A stretch of DNA of 64,000 bases from Hamadaea flava (GCF_024172085.1 NZ_JAMZDZ010000001.1:1364001-1428000), one strand, 5' to 3'; shown: positions 41,996 to 50,996, counted from the stretch's first letter. The notes: generated by a model from the sequence alone, not told the origin. Numbers and translations: made by a program.

Positions 41996-43072
41996 GTGCT
42001 CACCGAAACCTCCACCACGTCGACTTCGGTTGCGGCCCAGACCGCGCTCGACGCCTTCCGGCGCGGCTGCGTCATCCCGGCTCATCCGCTGGCCCTCGAC
42101 GAGCGGCGGACGCTCGACGAACGCCGCCAGCGGGCGCTCACCCGCTACTACCTCGACGCCGGAGCCGGCGGGTTGGCGGTCGGCGTACACACGACGCAGT
42201 TCGCCATCCACGATCCGGCCGTCGGGCTGCTGCCGCCGGTGTTGGAGCTGGCCGCCGAGACGGCGAAGGGCGCGGACCGCGAGGTCGTCCTCATCGCGGG
42301 CGCGTGCGGCCCGACCGCGCAGGCGGTCGCCGAGGCCGAACTGGCCGCCTCGCTCGGCTACCACCTCGTGCTGCTCTCCCCCACCCCCGAACTGGACGAG
42401 GACCAGCTCATCGAGCGAGCCCGCGCGGTCGGCGAGGTGCTGCCGGTCGTCGGCTTCTACCTCCAGCCGGCCGTCGGCGGGCGGACGCTGTCCCGCGACT
42501 ACTGGACTCGGCTGGCCGCGCTGGACTCGGTCGCCGGGATCAAGGTCGCGCCGTTCGACCGCTACCGCACCCTCGACGTCCTGCACGGTGTGGTGCGCGC
42601 TGGCCGCATCGGCGACCTCGCCCTCTACACGGGCAACGACGACCACATCCTGGCTGACCTGATCACGCCGCACCGCGTACGCGTGGACGGCCGGTCGGTG
42701 CAGGTCGAGTTCGTCGGCGGACTGCTCGGGCAGTGGGCCGTCTGGGTGCACCGGGCCGTCGAGCTGCTCGCCGACGCCCGCGCCGCCCGGCACGGCGACG
42801 ATGTGGCGCTGCGCCGGCTGCTGAGTCTCGACGGGCACCTCACCGACGCCAACGCGGCCATCTTCGACGCCGCCCACGGCTTCCACGGCTGCATCCCCGG
42901 CATCCACGAGATCCTGCGCCGCCAAGGTCTGCTGGACGGGCGCTGGTGTCTCGACCCCGCCGAGGACCTCTCCCCCGGCCAGCTCGACGAGATCGATCGG
43001 ATCTGGGCGGCGTATCCGCATCTGAACGACGACGAGTTCGTCGCCGCGAACCTGGACCGATGGCTCGCCTAG
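41996..43072 (+). CDS. DHDPS/NAL-family lyase 1
   Basis: A 358-residue class I aldolase-fold protein. The Schiff-base lysine lies in GIKVAPFDRYRT and the catalytic tyrosine in GFYLQP. It is longer than DapA (about 290) because of an extended N-terminus and C-terminal region. Members cleave or form 2-oxo acids (dihydrodipicolinate, KDG, N-acetylneuraminate types). It ends by sharing the CTAG with the convergent regulator. A second, shorter paralogue lies at 45539. Confidence 0.85.
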   Translation: MLTETSTTSTSVAAQTALDAFRRGCVIPAHPLALDERRTLDERRQRALTRYYLDAGAGGLAVGVHTTQFAIHDPAVGLLPPVLELAAETAKGADREVVLIAGACGPTAQAVAEAELAASLGYHLVLLSPTPELDEDQLIERARAVGEVLPVVGFYLQPAVGGRTLSRDYWTRLAALDSVAGIKVAPFDRYRTLDVLHGVVRAGRIGDLALYTGNDDHILADLITPHRVRVDGRSVQVEFVGGLLGQWAVWVHRAVELLADARAARHGDDVALRRLLSLDGHLTDANAAIFDAAHGFHGCIPGIHEILRRQGLLDGRWCLDPAEDLSPGQLDEIDRIWAAYPHLNDDEFVAANLDRWLA

Positions 43073-44295
43073 AGGGTCAGCCGGTAGAGGGTGAGCGGGC
43101 GGCCGCTCGCACCGGACTGGAGGTGGCCCAGCCGCTCGGCGAGCCCGGCCAGCTCCAGCCGGTGCAGCATGCGCCGGGCGGTGCGCTGCTGGACACCCAG
43201 CTGCTCGGCCACCTCGCGGGTGGTCAGCGGCTCGGCCCCGGCCGCCGCCTTGACCTCGCGCAGACGCTCCAGTGTGGACACCGACAGGCCGACCCGCTGG
43301 GCGATCACCGCCGCCGTGGTACCGCCGCCGGCGCGGGCGGGCGCCTCGGATTCGAGCACCACGTCCATGTCGCTGCGCAACGACAGGACGGCCGCGACCG
43401 GACCGATCCGGCGGGCCCGCGACAGGGCCCGGCGAGCCAGGCTCTCCGCCTCGGCGGCGCTGCGGCCGAGGCCGAAGCCCACCCGGACGGTCTCGTGCCG
43501 GTCGGCGAGCCGCCGCAGCATCGGCAGCGCCGAGAAGCCCGCGGTCGCGTCGGCGAGCGGACCCCGCGTGGTCACCAGGAGATGTGTGCCGCCGGTGTAG
43601 CGCGCGACGCTGCCGCCGAGGGTCGCCGCCTCCCGCATCAGTCCCTCGTCCTCACCGGAGACCTCGACCAGCCCCAGCGCGATCTGGGCGTCCTCGTGCG
43701 CCTGGTTGTCCGCCGTCAGCAGCAACTGCCGCAACGCCGTACGCACGGAGTGGGTCGACGGTGCGAGCCGCAGCACCGGCATGTGGGCGTGCAGCGCCTC
43801 GTAGACGGAGCGGACGCAGGTGACCGCGACGGTGGTGCCCTGTGGCCCCCGCGCGCTGCGCTTGTGGAACGCGACCAGGTCGTCCGAGGTCAGCCCGGAT
43901 CGGTACGGCAGCACCTTGATCCGGTCGACGGGCAGGCCCGCCTCGATCAGGGTCGCCGCGACGTCGGCGTTCGGCAGGGTGTCGACCGACATCCGGGTCG
44001 GGTCGTGCCCGTCGCGCAGGAGGCGTACCGCCGCCTGAAGGAGCGTCGCGCCCGTGTAGTCGACGAACGCGGCCGGCCGGGACGCCGCCTTGGCCTCCTT
44101 GGCCAGTGTGTACGGCACGATGCCGGTGAACAGCCAGGCCCCGATGTGCGCGTCGTGGGCGGCGACCAGACCGGGCGCCTGGGACTCGTGGTCGTAGTCC
44201 AGCCGCCGGGCGGTCACGCCGGGCTGCTCCTCGCAGGTCGCCGCGACGTCGTCCACCAGGTCGTGCGGGCCTACCACGCCGATTTCGATCGCCAC
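43069..44295 (-). CDS. Cluster regulator: sensor, degenerate GGDEF-like and C-terminal HTH domains
   Basis: A 408-residue transcription regulator of unusual build. Residues 1-170 form a sensor-like domain (IGVVGPHDLVDDV, FVDYTGATLL). Residues 195-300 look like a degenerate GGDEF/nucleotide-cyclase fold (VGFGLGRSAAEAESLARRAL). The C-terminus (about 345-400) is a winged helix-turn-helix (LTTREVAEQLGVQQRTARRM). GTG start 44295 behind aaggagg. It is divergent from the aminotransferase gene and very probably binds the TTACGG-N6-CCG sites. The signal is unknown. Confidence 0.75.
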   Translation of the reverse strand: MAIEIGVVGPHDLVDDVAATCEEQPGVTARRLDYDHESQAPGLVAAHDAHIGAWLFTGIVPYTLAKEAKAASRPAAFVDYTGATLLQAAVRLLRDGHDPTRMSVDTLPNADVAATLIEAGLPVDRIKVLPYRSGLTSDDLVAFHKRSARGPQGTTVAVTCVRSVYEALHAHMPVLRLAPSTHSVRTALRQLLLTADNQAHEDAQIALGLVEVSGEDEGLMREAATLGGSVARYTGGTHLLVTTRGPLADATAGFSALPMLRRLADRHETVRVGFGLGRSAAEAESLARRALSRARRIGPVAAVLSLRSDMDVVLESEAPARAGGGTTAAVIAQRVGLSVSTLERLREVKAAAGAEPLTTREVAEQLGVQQRTARRMLHRLELAGLAERLGHLQSGASGRPLTLYRLTL

Positions 44296-44304
44296 CGGTC
44301 CTCC

Positions 44305-44347
44305 TTGCCGTTCGCAGCACTACCAGATTACGGTCAGGTCCGGTATT
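44305..44347 (+). promoter_or_regulatory. Promoter TTGCCG-N18-TACGGT with cluster operator site 3
   Basis: A -35 TTGCCG (44305-44310) and -10 TACGGT (44329-44334) are 18 nt apart, as at site 2. The operator TTACGGTCAGGTCCGGTATT (44328-44347) covers the -10. On the minus strand TAATCT (44325-44330) could be the regulator's own -10, so both divergent genes could be controlled here. Confidence 0.68.
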
Positions 44348-44369
44348 TCGTATGACCCGGGAGGTCACA

Positions 44370-45542
44370 ATGTTCCCCAGCATGGCCGACGCGGCCGGCC
44401 GGACGCTCGGCGACGAGGAGATCGCCGCCGTCACGCGGGTGCTCCGCTCGGGCATGCTCAGCTCGGTCTGGGGCACCGAGGTGCGGGCGCTGGAACGGGA
44501 AGTGGCGGACCTCCACGGCGTCGCGTACGCCGTCGCGGCCAGCTCGGGGACGGCCGCGTTGCACCTGGCGGTGGCGGCCGCCGCACCCGATCCGGGTGAC
44601 GAGATCATCACCTCGCCGATCAGCGACTTCGGCACCGTCGCCCCGATCCTGGCGCAGAACGCCGTCCCGGTCTTCGCCGACGTCGACCCGTTCACCGGAA
44701 ACCTCGACGTCGACGCGGTGGCGCGGGCGATCGGGCCGCGTACGCGCGCGATCCTGGCGGTTCACCTGTTCGGCGCGCCCGCGCCCGTCGCTGAACTGCG
44801 GGAGCTGGCCGACCGGCACGGGCTGCTGCTGATCGAGGACTGCGCCCAGGCCTGGCTGACGAAGCTGCCGAACGGGCGGCTCGCCGGCACCGCCGGGTCC
44901 ATCGGCTGCCTGAGCCTTCAGCAGTGGAAGCACATCACCTGCGGCGACGGCGGGCTCACCCTCACCGACGACGCCGACCTGGCCCGGCGGATGCGGCTGT
45001 TCGCCGACAAGGGCTGGCCGCGCGACGTCGGGCGGCACCATGTGAGCTTCGGGCTCAACTACCGGATGACCGAGCTGGCCGGAGCGGTCGCCCGAGCACA
45101 GCTCGCCAAGCTGCCCAAGGTGCTGGCCGACCGGCGGCGTACCGCCCGGCGCCTGCTCGACGCCCTCCGCGACCTGCCGGTACGCGTACCGCCCGCCGAT
45201 GTGGACAGTCATGCCTGGTGGCTGTTCCCGCTGGTGCTGCCGGACGGGGGCGCGCCGGAGGCCGCCGCCAAGCTGCAAGCGGCGGGCATCCCGGCTCGGG
45301 CGGGTTACCTCCAGGAAGGGCTGCACTGCGCGCCCGCGCTGACCGAGGCGCCCATCTACGGCGGCTCCCGGTTCCCGCTGACCAGCCCGCCCGCGGATCG
45401 GGAACCCCGGTACGGGCGCGGCGCCTGCCCGGTCGCCGAGCGCATGATCGACGAGACTCTGATCGTGATCGACTGGAACGAGAACTACACCGACGACCAT
45501 GTCGACGCGATCGCCGACGCGATCCGGGGAGTGTTCAGATGA
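44370..45542 (+). CDS. DegT/DnrJ/EryC1/StrS-family PLP aminotransferase
   Basis: A 390-residue aminotransferase of the sugar/cyclitol type. PLP features: SSGTAALHLA, IEDCAQAW, and the Schiff-base lysine in LSLQQWKHITCGDGG. Typical members install amino groups on keto-sugars or keto-cyclitols. The ATG 44370 was chosen because gggagg lies 6 nt upstream; ATG 44352 is in frame but unsupported. Its stop overlaps the start of the second lyase gene. It opens the right-hand operon of the cluster. Confidence 0.9.
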   Translation: MFPSMADAAGRTLGDEEIAAVTRVLRSGMLSSVWGTEVRALEREVADLHGVAYAVAASSGTAALHLAVAAAAPDPGDEIITSPISDFGTVAPILAQNAVPVFADVDPFTGNLDVDAVARAIGPRTRAILAVHLFGAPAPVAELRELADRHGLLLIEDCAQAWLTKLPNGRLAGTAGSIGCLSLQQWKHITCGDGGLTLTDDADLARRMRLFADKGWPRDVGRHHVSFGLNYRMTELAGAVARAQLAKLPKVLADRRRTARRLLDALRDLPVRVPPADVDSHAWWLFPLVLPDGGAPEAAAKLQAAGIPARAGYLQEGLHCAPALTEAPIYGGSRFPLTSPPADREPRYGRGACPVAERMIDETLIVIDWNENYTDDHVDAIADAIRGVFR

Positions 45543-46396
45543 TCGACAGCCGGGCGGCGCAGCTGCGGGATCGGCTGCGGGGGCAGCTCGTCGCCGCGAC
45601 CGCTACTCCGATCGGGCCGGACGGCCTCGACGCCGGGGTCCTCGCCGGCTACCTCGGCGGACTCGTCGCCGACGGCGCGGGCGGGCTGGCCGTGCTGGCC
45701 CACACCGGCCGGGGTCCGTTCCAACCCGACCCCGTACGCGACGAGGTGATCCGGATCGCGCTCGGGACCGGCGTACCGGTGATCGTGGGCGTGACCGACG
45801 TCCTGCAGGCCGAACGGGCTGCCGAGCTGGGCGCGGACGGGCTGCTCGTCTTCCCGCCCGCACCGGACGAGGCGGTCGCCTTTCACGAGACGCTGTGGCA
45901 GGCGGCCGGGGTGCCGCTGCTCGCCTTCGACCTCTACCTGCGGCCGTATCCGCTGCCGGTCCTGCGCGACCTGGTCCGGCTGCCGGGCGTCGCCGGGCTG
46001 AAGGTCGCGCTGCTCCGCGACGACGCCGCCTGCAAGGACGCGATCGCGTCGACGGCCGCCGCCGACCGGCTGGCGATCACCGGCGAGGACCTGATGTTCG
46101 TGCCGTCGGTGACCTGGGGCGCACAGGCGGCGCTGGTCGGGATCGCGGCGGCCGCGGTTCCGGCGACGGCCCGCGCACTGCGGGCGGCCCTCGCCGGCGA
46201 GATCGGCGACACCACCGCCTTCGACCGGTACGCCGAGACGATCTTCGGCGATCCCGTCGACGGTTACGTGCAGCGGATGCTCTGGGTGGCGGCCGCCGAA
46301 GGCCGCATCCCACCCGAGTACGCCGTCGACCCGCACGGCCCGGAGTTGCCGGCCGGCGAACGCGAGCGAGTACTGGAGGTCGTCCGTGCCCTTTAG
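45539..46396 (+). CDS. DHDPS/NAL-family lyase 2
   Basis: A 285-residue paralogue of the lyase at 41996. Schiff-base lysine in GLKVALLRDD; tyrosine in LYLRPYPLP, matching YLQP of the first enzyme. Its ATG overlaps the aminotransferase stop by 4 bp and its end overlaps the next gene by 11 bp. Two such lyases in one cluster suggest successive or alternative cleavage of 2-oxo sugar acids (inference). Confidence 0.85.
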   Translation: MIDSRAAQLRDRLRGQLVAATATPIGPDGLDAGVLAGYLGGLVADGAGGLAVLAHTGRGPFQPDPVRDEVIRIALGTGVPVIVGVTDVLQAERAAELGADGLLVFPPAPDEAVAFHETLWQAAGVPLLAFDLYLRPYPLPVLRDLVRLPGVAGLKVALLRDDAACKDAIASTAAADRLAITGEDLMFVPSVTWGAQAALVGIAAAAVPATARALRAALAGEIGDTTAFDRYAETIFGDPVDGYVQRMLWVAAAEGRIPPEYAVDPHGPELPAGERERVLEVVRAL

Positions 46397-47126
46397 GCAG
46401 ATCGCGGCGCAGTTGGCGCAGCTGCGGATCACTTTCGATGTCGATGCGCTGCTGGGTGCGTACCCGGGGAAGGAAGGCGGGATCACCGACCCGGGTGAGC
46501 TGGGCGCGGTCTTGCGCGGCGCGAACACCGAAGCGGCGGCGGTCGCGAGCCTGCGCGCGGCGCTGTTCGACGTGCGAAGCGGCAATGACGAGGTGCTGGC
46601 GACGGGCTTCACGCCGGTCGGCGGACTGGACCTGCGCGACGCGCTCGGCGCGGAGCGGGAGCTGGACCGGCTGGCCGGCCTGGGGGTACGCGCGATCCGG
46701 CTGTTCCCGGAGGAACAGCACGCCGAGCCGGACTTCCCGGCCGTCCGGCATCTCGCCCGCCGGGCCACCGAGCTGGGGTTCGTCCTGCTTGCCGGCGGTG
46801 ACGTACGCCGATTCTGGAAGCCGCTCGCGGGGCTGGGCGCGACCGTGGTCTTCCTGGACACGCACTTCTACCACCTCGGCGACTTCCTGGTGGCGGCCCG
46901 GGAGGAGGCGGGGTTCCACACCTCGACGCGGCTGCTGAACTCGCCGGACGCGGTCGAGACGGTCGCCTCCGTCGTCGGGGTCGACCGGCTCGTCTACGGC
47001 TCGCGCACCCCGTACGCCGAGTCGGCCGTGCCCCGGCTGCGGCTGGCCCGCTGCGGGCTGAGCGCCGACGAGATCGCCCTGGTCGCCGGGGGCACCGCGA
47101 TGCGCCTGTTGGGAGTGAAGCCGTGA
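46386..47126 (+). CDS. Amidohydrolase-like protein lacking metal ligands (probable pseudoenzyme)
   Basis: A 246-residue TIM-barrel protein of the amidohydrolase-2 type. Where active members have D-x-H-x-H, it reads FDVDALLG, and where the metal-binding Asp is expected (GTD/GSD) it reads YGSRTP. The rest of the fold is intact (AIRLFPEE, GTAMRLLGV). It is probably catalytically dead by the usual mechanism and may pair with the active protein encoded next, whose GTG start overlaps its stop codon. Confidence 0.75.
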   Translation: MPFRQIAAQLAQLRITFDVDALLGAYPGKEGGITDPGELGAVLRGANTEAAAVASLRAALFDVRSGNDEVLATGFTPVGGLDLRDALGAERELDRLAGLGVRAIRLFPEEQHAEPDFPAVRHLARRATELGFVLLAGGDVRRFWKPLAGLGATVVFLDTHFYHLGDFLVAAREEAGFHTSTRLLNSPDAVETVASVVGVDRLVYGSRTPYAESAVPRLRLARCGLSADEIALVAGGTAMRLLGVKP

Positions 47127-47926
47127 TCATCGACGTGCACGGGCACTGGGGTCCGTGGTTCTTCACCATGGAGATCGGGTCGGTCGAGGCCAACCTCGCC
47201 GCGATGGACCGGTACGGCATCGACCTCGCCATCGTCTCGGCCACCGAGGCGGTCTGCTACGACGCCGTCTCCGGCAACGCCGCGATGGCCGCCGCGCTGG
47301 CGGACACCGACCGGCTCTACGGCTACGTGACGGTCAACCCGCGACGGCTCGACGACGCTCGGCGGGACCTGGAGCGGTACCTGGGGAACGGCCGGTTCGT
47401 CGGCGCGAAGCTGCACACCGACTACACGGAGTCGCCGATCGCCTCGCCGCAGACCCAGGACGCCCTGACGATGCTCGCCGAGCTGGACTGCCCCGTGCTC
47501 GTGCACACCTGGGGGCGTACGGTGCTCGACCTGGCACAGGCGTGTGTGGATCGGCCCCGGCTGCGGGCGATCGCCGGGCACATGGGCGCCGACGGCTACC
47601 GGTACGCCATCGAAGCGGCCCAGTCCTGCGATCGGCTGTACCTGGAACCGTCGTGGTCGCAGGCCCCGGCCGGGCGTCTTGCTGAGGTGATCGCCGCGGT
47701 GGACGACCGCCAGCTGCTGTTCGGCACCGACTCGACCCTCATCGACCCGGCATCGGCGCTCGGCGCGGTCCTCGCCTCCGGCGTCGCCGACCTCACCGCC
47801 CCCTCCGCCCCCGCCCACCCGGCCGCACCCACCGCCCCCTCCGCACCCACCGACCCGGCCGCGCTCACCGCCGAGCGCCTCGCTTGGCGCAACGCCGCCG
47901 CCCTCTTCTCCCTCCCCACTCCCTGA
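47123..47926 (+). CDS. Amidohydrolase family 2 protein
   Basis: A 267-residue metal-dependent hydrolase or decarboxylase. Motifs: IDVHGHWGPW (HxH), LVHTWGR, IAGHMGADGY, and the metal Asp in LFGTDS. A Pro/Ala-rich insert (about residues 226-245, APSAPAHPAAPTAPSAPTDP) interrupts the region before the last helix. It ends the right-hand operon. The substrate may be an amide, lactone or carboxylate formed by the cluster. Confidence 0.85.
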   Translation: MIIDVHGHWGPWFFTMEIGSVEANLAAMDRYGIDLAIVSATEAVCYDAVSGNAAMAAALADTDRLYGYVTVNPRRLDDARRDLERYLGNGRFVGAKLHTDYTESPIASPQTQDALTMLAELDCPVLVHTWGRTVLDLAQACVDRPRLRAIAGHMGADGYRYAIEAAQSCDRLYLEPSWSQAPAGRLAEVIAAVDDRQLLFGTDSTLIDPASALGAVLASGVADLTAPSAPAHPAAPTAPSAPTDPAALTAERLAWRNAAALFSLPTP

Positions 47927-47955
47927 CCGCCCCGCTCGCTCCCCACCCTTCCGGC

Positions 47956-48141
47956 GATGATCGTCGGCAGCCGCCGATCTTGCGCGGCCCGCCGACCATG
48001 ATCGTCGGCAGCCGCCGATCGTGGCGATTCGCGCCGCGATGATCGTCGGCAGCCGCCGATCGTGGCCCTCTACGCTCCATGAACGTCGGCAGCCGCCGAT
48101 CTTGCGCGGCCCGCCGACCATGATCGGCGGCAGCCGACCAT
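47956..48141. repeat. Five palindromic units with 40-41 bp period
   Basis: The core gatcgtcggcagccgccgat occurs at 47957, 47998, 48039 and 48079 (the last with one change) and as a degenerate fifth copy near 48119. Each unit is itself a near-perfect palindrome. Part of the spacer (ttgcgcggcccgccgacc) is shared between units 1-2 and 4-5. The array fills most of the 369-bp gap before the BTAD regulator. It could bind a regulator or be a terminator array; it is not CRISPR. Confidence 0.85.
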
Positions 48142-48295
48142 CAGCGCTGCGGACGGTGGGTCGTTGGCGAAGCAAGGCCAGCCCGCACTGATCGGCGGCG
48201 GCCCGCAACGGCAGGCGAGCCTTGCCGCACCCACCTCCCGCTGGATAAGTTGCGGGAGTGCCATACGTCGATGTCCGGCGCCCAGGTGCCCCGCC

Positions 48296-50977
48296 GTGCT
48301 GATCAGGCTGCTCGGCCCGGTGGAGGTGGAACGGGGTGGCCTGGTCCGGCCGGTACGCCCGCCGCAGGTCGCGTTGGCCCTGGCCGCATTGGCCTGGGAG
48401 GCCGGCCGGGTGGTGCCGGTCGACGCGCTGCTCGGCCGGGTCTGGGGTGAGCAGGTGCCGCCGGGGGCACGGCGTACGCTCCAGACCCTGATCACGCGCA
48501 TCCGGCATGAGGTGCTGGCCGACGACGGGACGGTGATCGGCCGGCTCGGCGGTTACCTGCTCGACGTGGCGGAGTCGGCGGTCGACCTCCTGCGGTTCCG
48601 GGAACTGGCCGAGCGTGCCCGCGGCGAGCCCGATCCCGCGTCGACGTTGACCGAGGCGTTGCGGCTCTGGCAGGGCGATCCGATGTGCGGGCTGCCCGGC
48701 GAGTGGCCCGACCGCGTACGCCAGCGGCTGCGGGACGAACGCAAGGAGACGCTGCTGCGCTGGGCGCGGGTGTCGACGGAACGGGACGCGGGCGCGGTCG
48801 TCGCCGCGGTGACGCCGCTGGTCGCGGAGTATCCGCTGGACGAACCGCTGGCGGCGGTGCTCGTCGCGGCGCTGCACGCGAACGGCCGGACCGCCGAGGC
48901 ACTGGCCGCCTTCGCCCGCGTACGCCGGACGCTGGTCGACGAGCTGGGCGTGGAACCGGGCAGCGTCCTGCGGCAGACGCATCAGGTGATCCTGCGAGCC
49001 GACCACGCTCCGGCGGAGCCGGTGCCGTCGCAGCTGCCGGGCGCGTTGCGCGGGTTCGCCGGGCGTACGGCCGAGCTGACGAAGCTCGATTCGCTCGCCG
49101 GCAGCGGAGGGGTCGGGCTGATCTCCGGCCCGCCCGGCGCCGGCAAGTCCACTCTGGCCGCTCAGTGGGCCGCCGGGCAGGCCGCCCGCTTCCCGGACGG
49201 GCGGCTGCACGCCGATCTGAGCAGTGCCGATCCGGGCGCGGTCCTTCCCCAGTTCCTCGGCGCGCTGGGTGTGCCGCCGGATCGGGTGCCGGCCGGCCTC
49301 GCCGCGCAGACCGGCCTCTACCGCAGCATCCTGAGTGGACGCCGGGTGCTCGTCATGCTCGACGACGCCCGGTCCGAGGAACAGGTCCGGCCGCTGCTCG
49401 CCGTCGCGCCCGGCTGCCTGACCCTCGTCACGAGCCGGCTCGATCTGTCCAGCCTCACCGTCACGACCGGCGCGGAGCTGATCCGGCTGGACGTCCTGCC
49501 CGAAGGGGACGCGTACCAACTGCTGGCCGCTCGGCTCGGCATGGCGAGGCTGGCGGCGGAACCCACCGCGACCAGCCAGATCGTCCAGCGCTGCGGTCGG
49601 TTGCCGCTCGCCCTGGCGATCGTCGCGGCCCGGCTCGCCGCGCATCCGGACCTGCCGCTGTCGGACGTGGCGTCACAGACGGCCGACGCGAACCTGGAGC
49701 CCTTCCGGCACAGCGATCCCACTGTGGACCTTCGCGGCGTGTTCGGACGGTCCTATCGCGATCTGTCCACACCGGTCGCCCGGCTGTTCCGTCATCTCGG
49801 CTGCCATCCAGGCCCGCACCTGTCGCTGGCCGCTGCGGCAAGCCTTGCCGCCACCACTGTGGACCGCACTCGCGTGGGCGTGCTGGAGCTGGATCGGGCC
49901 AACCTCGTCGGGTTGCGGCCCTCCGGCCGGCTCCAGCTGCACAGCCTCCTGCGGGCCTACGCCGCCGAGCAGATCCGCGGCCCCGAGCGCCGCGCGGCAC
50001 TGCGGCGGCTGCTCGATCACACCCTGCACACCGCTTGCGCGGCCAACGCGCTCTGCTATCCGCATCGCGATCGGCTCAAGATCCCGGCCCCCGCGCGCGG
50101 CACGGTGATCGAGCCGCTCACGCCCGGTTCCGCTCTCCAGTGGTACGCCGATGAAGCCGCCCTGCTTCCGGGACTGGTGAGCGCCGCGACCGAGGCCGGT
50201 CAGGATCGCCACGCCTGGCAGATCGCGTGGGCGTTCGCCGAGTTCCTCCAGCGTCGCGGGCAGTGGGAGGAGATTCTGCGGGTGCACGCGGTCGCGGTGG
50301 CGGCCGCGGAGCGGCTGGCCGACCGGCTGGCCCAGGCCCGCTGCCACAACAGCATCGCCCGGGCGTACGCGAAGCTGGGCCGGGACCACGAGGCGGTCCA
50401 GCACTTCGACCGGGCCGTCGAGCTGCACCGCGACCTCGACGAACCAGCTCTGCTGGCGCATGTCTACCTGGGCGCGTCCGGGCCGATGAGCCGGGTCCGG
50501 CCAGGCGAACAGATCAAGCAGGCCGTTCGGGCCGGGGAGCTGTTCCAGCGGGCCGGCGACGAGTTGGGCGAGGCCCGGGCGCTGAACACGGCGGGCTGGT
50601 GGCGGGCCGAGGCCGGGCAGTACGAACAGGCGCTGGCCGACTGCGGGCGCGCCCAACGCATCCTCGCCGAACTGGGGTTCGCCCAGGGCGAGGGGCACGC
50701 CTGGGACAGCATCGCCTACATCCACCACCGCCTAGGCGAGTACGCCGCCGCAGTGGCCGGTTACGAGCGGGCCGCCGAGTTGCTGCACGGTTCCGACGAT
50801 CTGCACGCCGCCGCGGAGACCCTGGTACGCCTCGGCAGGACCCAGCTCAGCGTCGGCGACACGGCCGCCGGGCTGGACGCCTGGAAGCAGGCGGCCGAGT
50901 ACTACGAGGTCGTCGGCGACACCCGGGCGGCGACCGGCGTACGCGAGCGCATCGCCGCCCAATACATCGACCGTTGA
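48296..50977 (+). CDS. AfsR/SARP-type regulator (BTAD, NB-ARC, TPR) upstream of cassette B
   Basis: An 893-residue regulator: winged helix (about 1-85, LIRLLGPVEV), BTAD (about 90-240, RVRRTLVDELGVEPGSVL), NB-ARC with P-loop SGPPGAGKSTL (about 277-287), and C-terminal TPRs (about 600-890). GTG 48296 fits the family start; the frame extends upstream to 48164 through the repeat-adjacent region. It is transcribed toward cassette B, whose peptide gene begins 131 bp after its stop. It is the best candidate regulator of that cassette. Confidence 0.88.
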   Translation: MLIRLLGPVEVERGGLVRPVRPPQVALALAALAWEAGRVVPVDALLGRVWGEQVPPGARRTLQTLITRIRHEVLADDGTVIGRLGGYLLDVAESAVDLLRFRELAERARGEPDPASTLTEALRLWQGDPMCGLPGEWPDRVRQRLRDERKETLLRWARVSTERDAGAVVAAVTPLVAEYPLDEPLAAVLVAALHANGRTAEALAAFARVRRTLVDELGVEPGSVLRQTHQVILRADHAPAEPVPSQLPGALRGFAGRTAELTKLDSLAGSGGVGLISGPPGAGKSTLAAQWAAGQAARFPDGRLHADLSSADPGAVLPQFLGALGVPPDRVPAGLAAQTGLYRSILSGRRVLVMLDDARSEEQVRPLLAVAPGCLTLVTSRLDLSSLTVTTGAELIRLDVLPEGDAYQLLAARLGMARLAAEPTATSQIVQRCGRLPLALAIVAARLAAHPDLPLSDVASQTADANLEPFRHSDPTVDLRGVFGRSYRDLSTPVARLFRHLGCHPGPHLSLAAAASLAATTVDRTRVGVLELDRANLVGLRPSGRLQLHSLLRAYAAEQIRGPERRAALRRLLDHTLHTACAANALCYPHRDRLKIPAPARGTVIEPLTPGSALQWYADEAALLPGLVSAATEAGQDRHAWQIAWAFAEFLQRRGQWEEILRVHAVAVAAAERLADRLAQARCHNSIARAYAKLGRDHEAVQHFDRAVELHRDLDEPALLAHVYLGASGPMSRVRPGEQIKQAVRAGELFQRAGDELGEARALNTAGWWRAEAGQYEQALADCGRAQRILAELGFAQGEGHAWDSIAYIHHRLGEYAAAVAGYERAAELLHGSDDLHAAAETLVRLGRTQLSVGDTAAGLDAWKQAAEYYEVVGDTRAATGVRERIAAQYIDR

Positions 50978-50996
50978 CATTTCATTAAGAATTCAC
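50974..50996 (+). promoter_or_regulatory. Possible promoter/activator region of cassette B
   Basis: TTGACA (50974-50979) overlaps the regulator stop codon and is a perfect -35. TTCAT and TTCAC follow 11 bp apart (50981 and 50992), a spacing used by AfsR- and PhoP-type activators. A convincing -10 was not found. Confidence 0.35.

Noticed and set aside
47956-48141. CRISPR array
   Set aside because: Units are palindromic and spacers are very short and partly identical; no cas gene is in the window.
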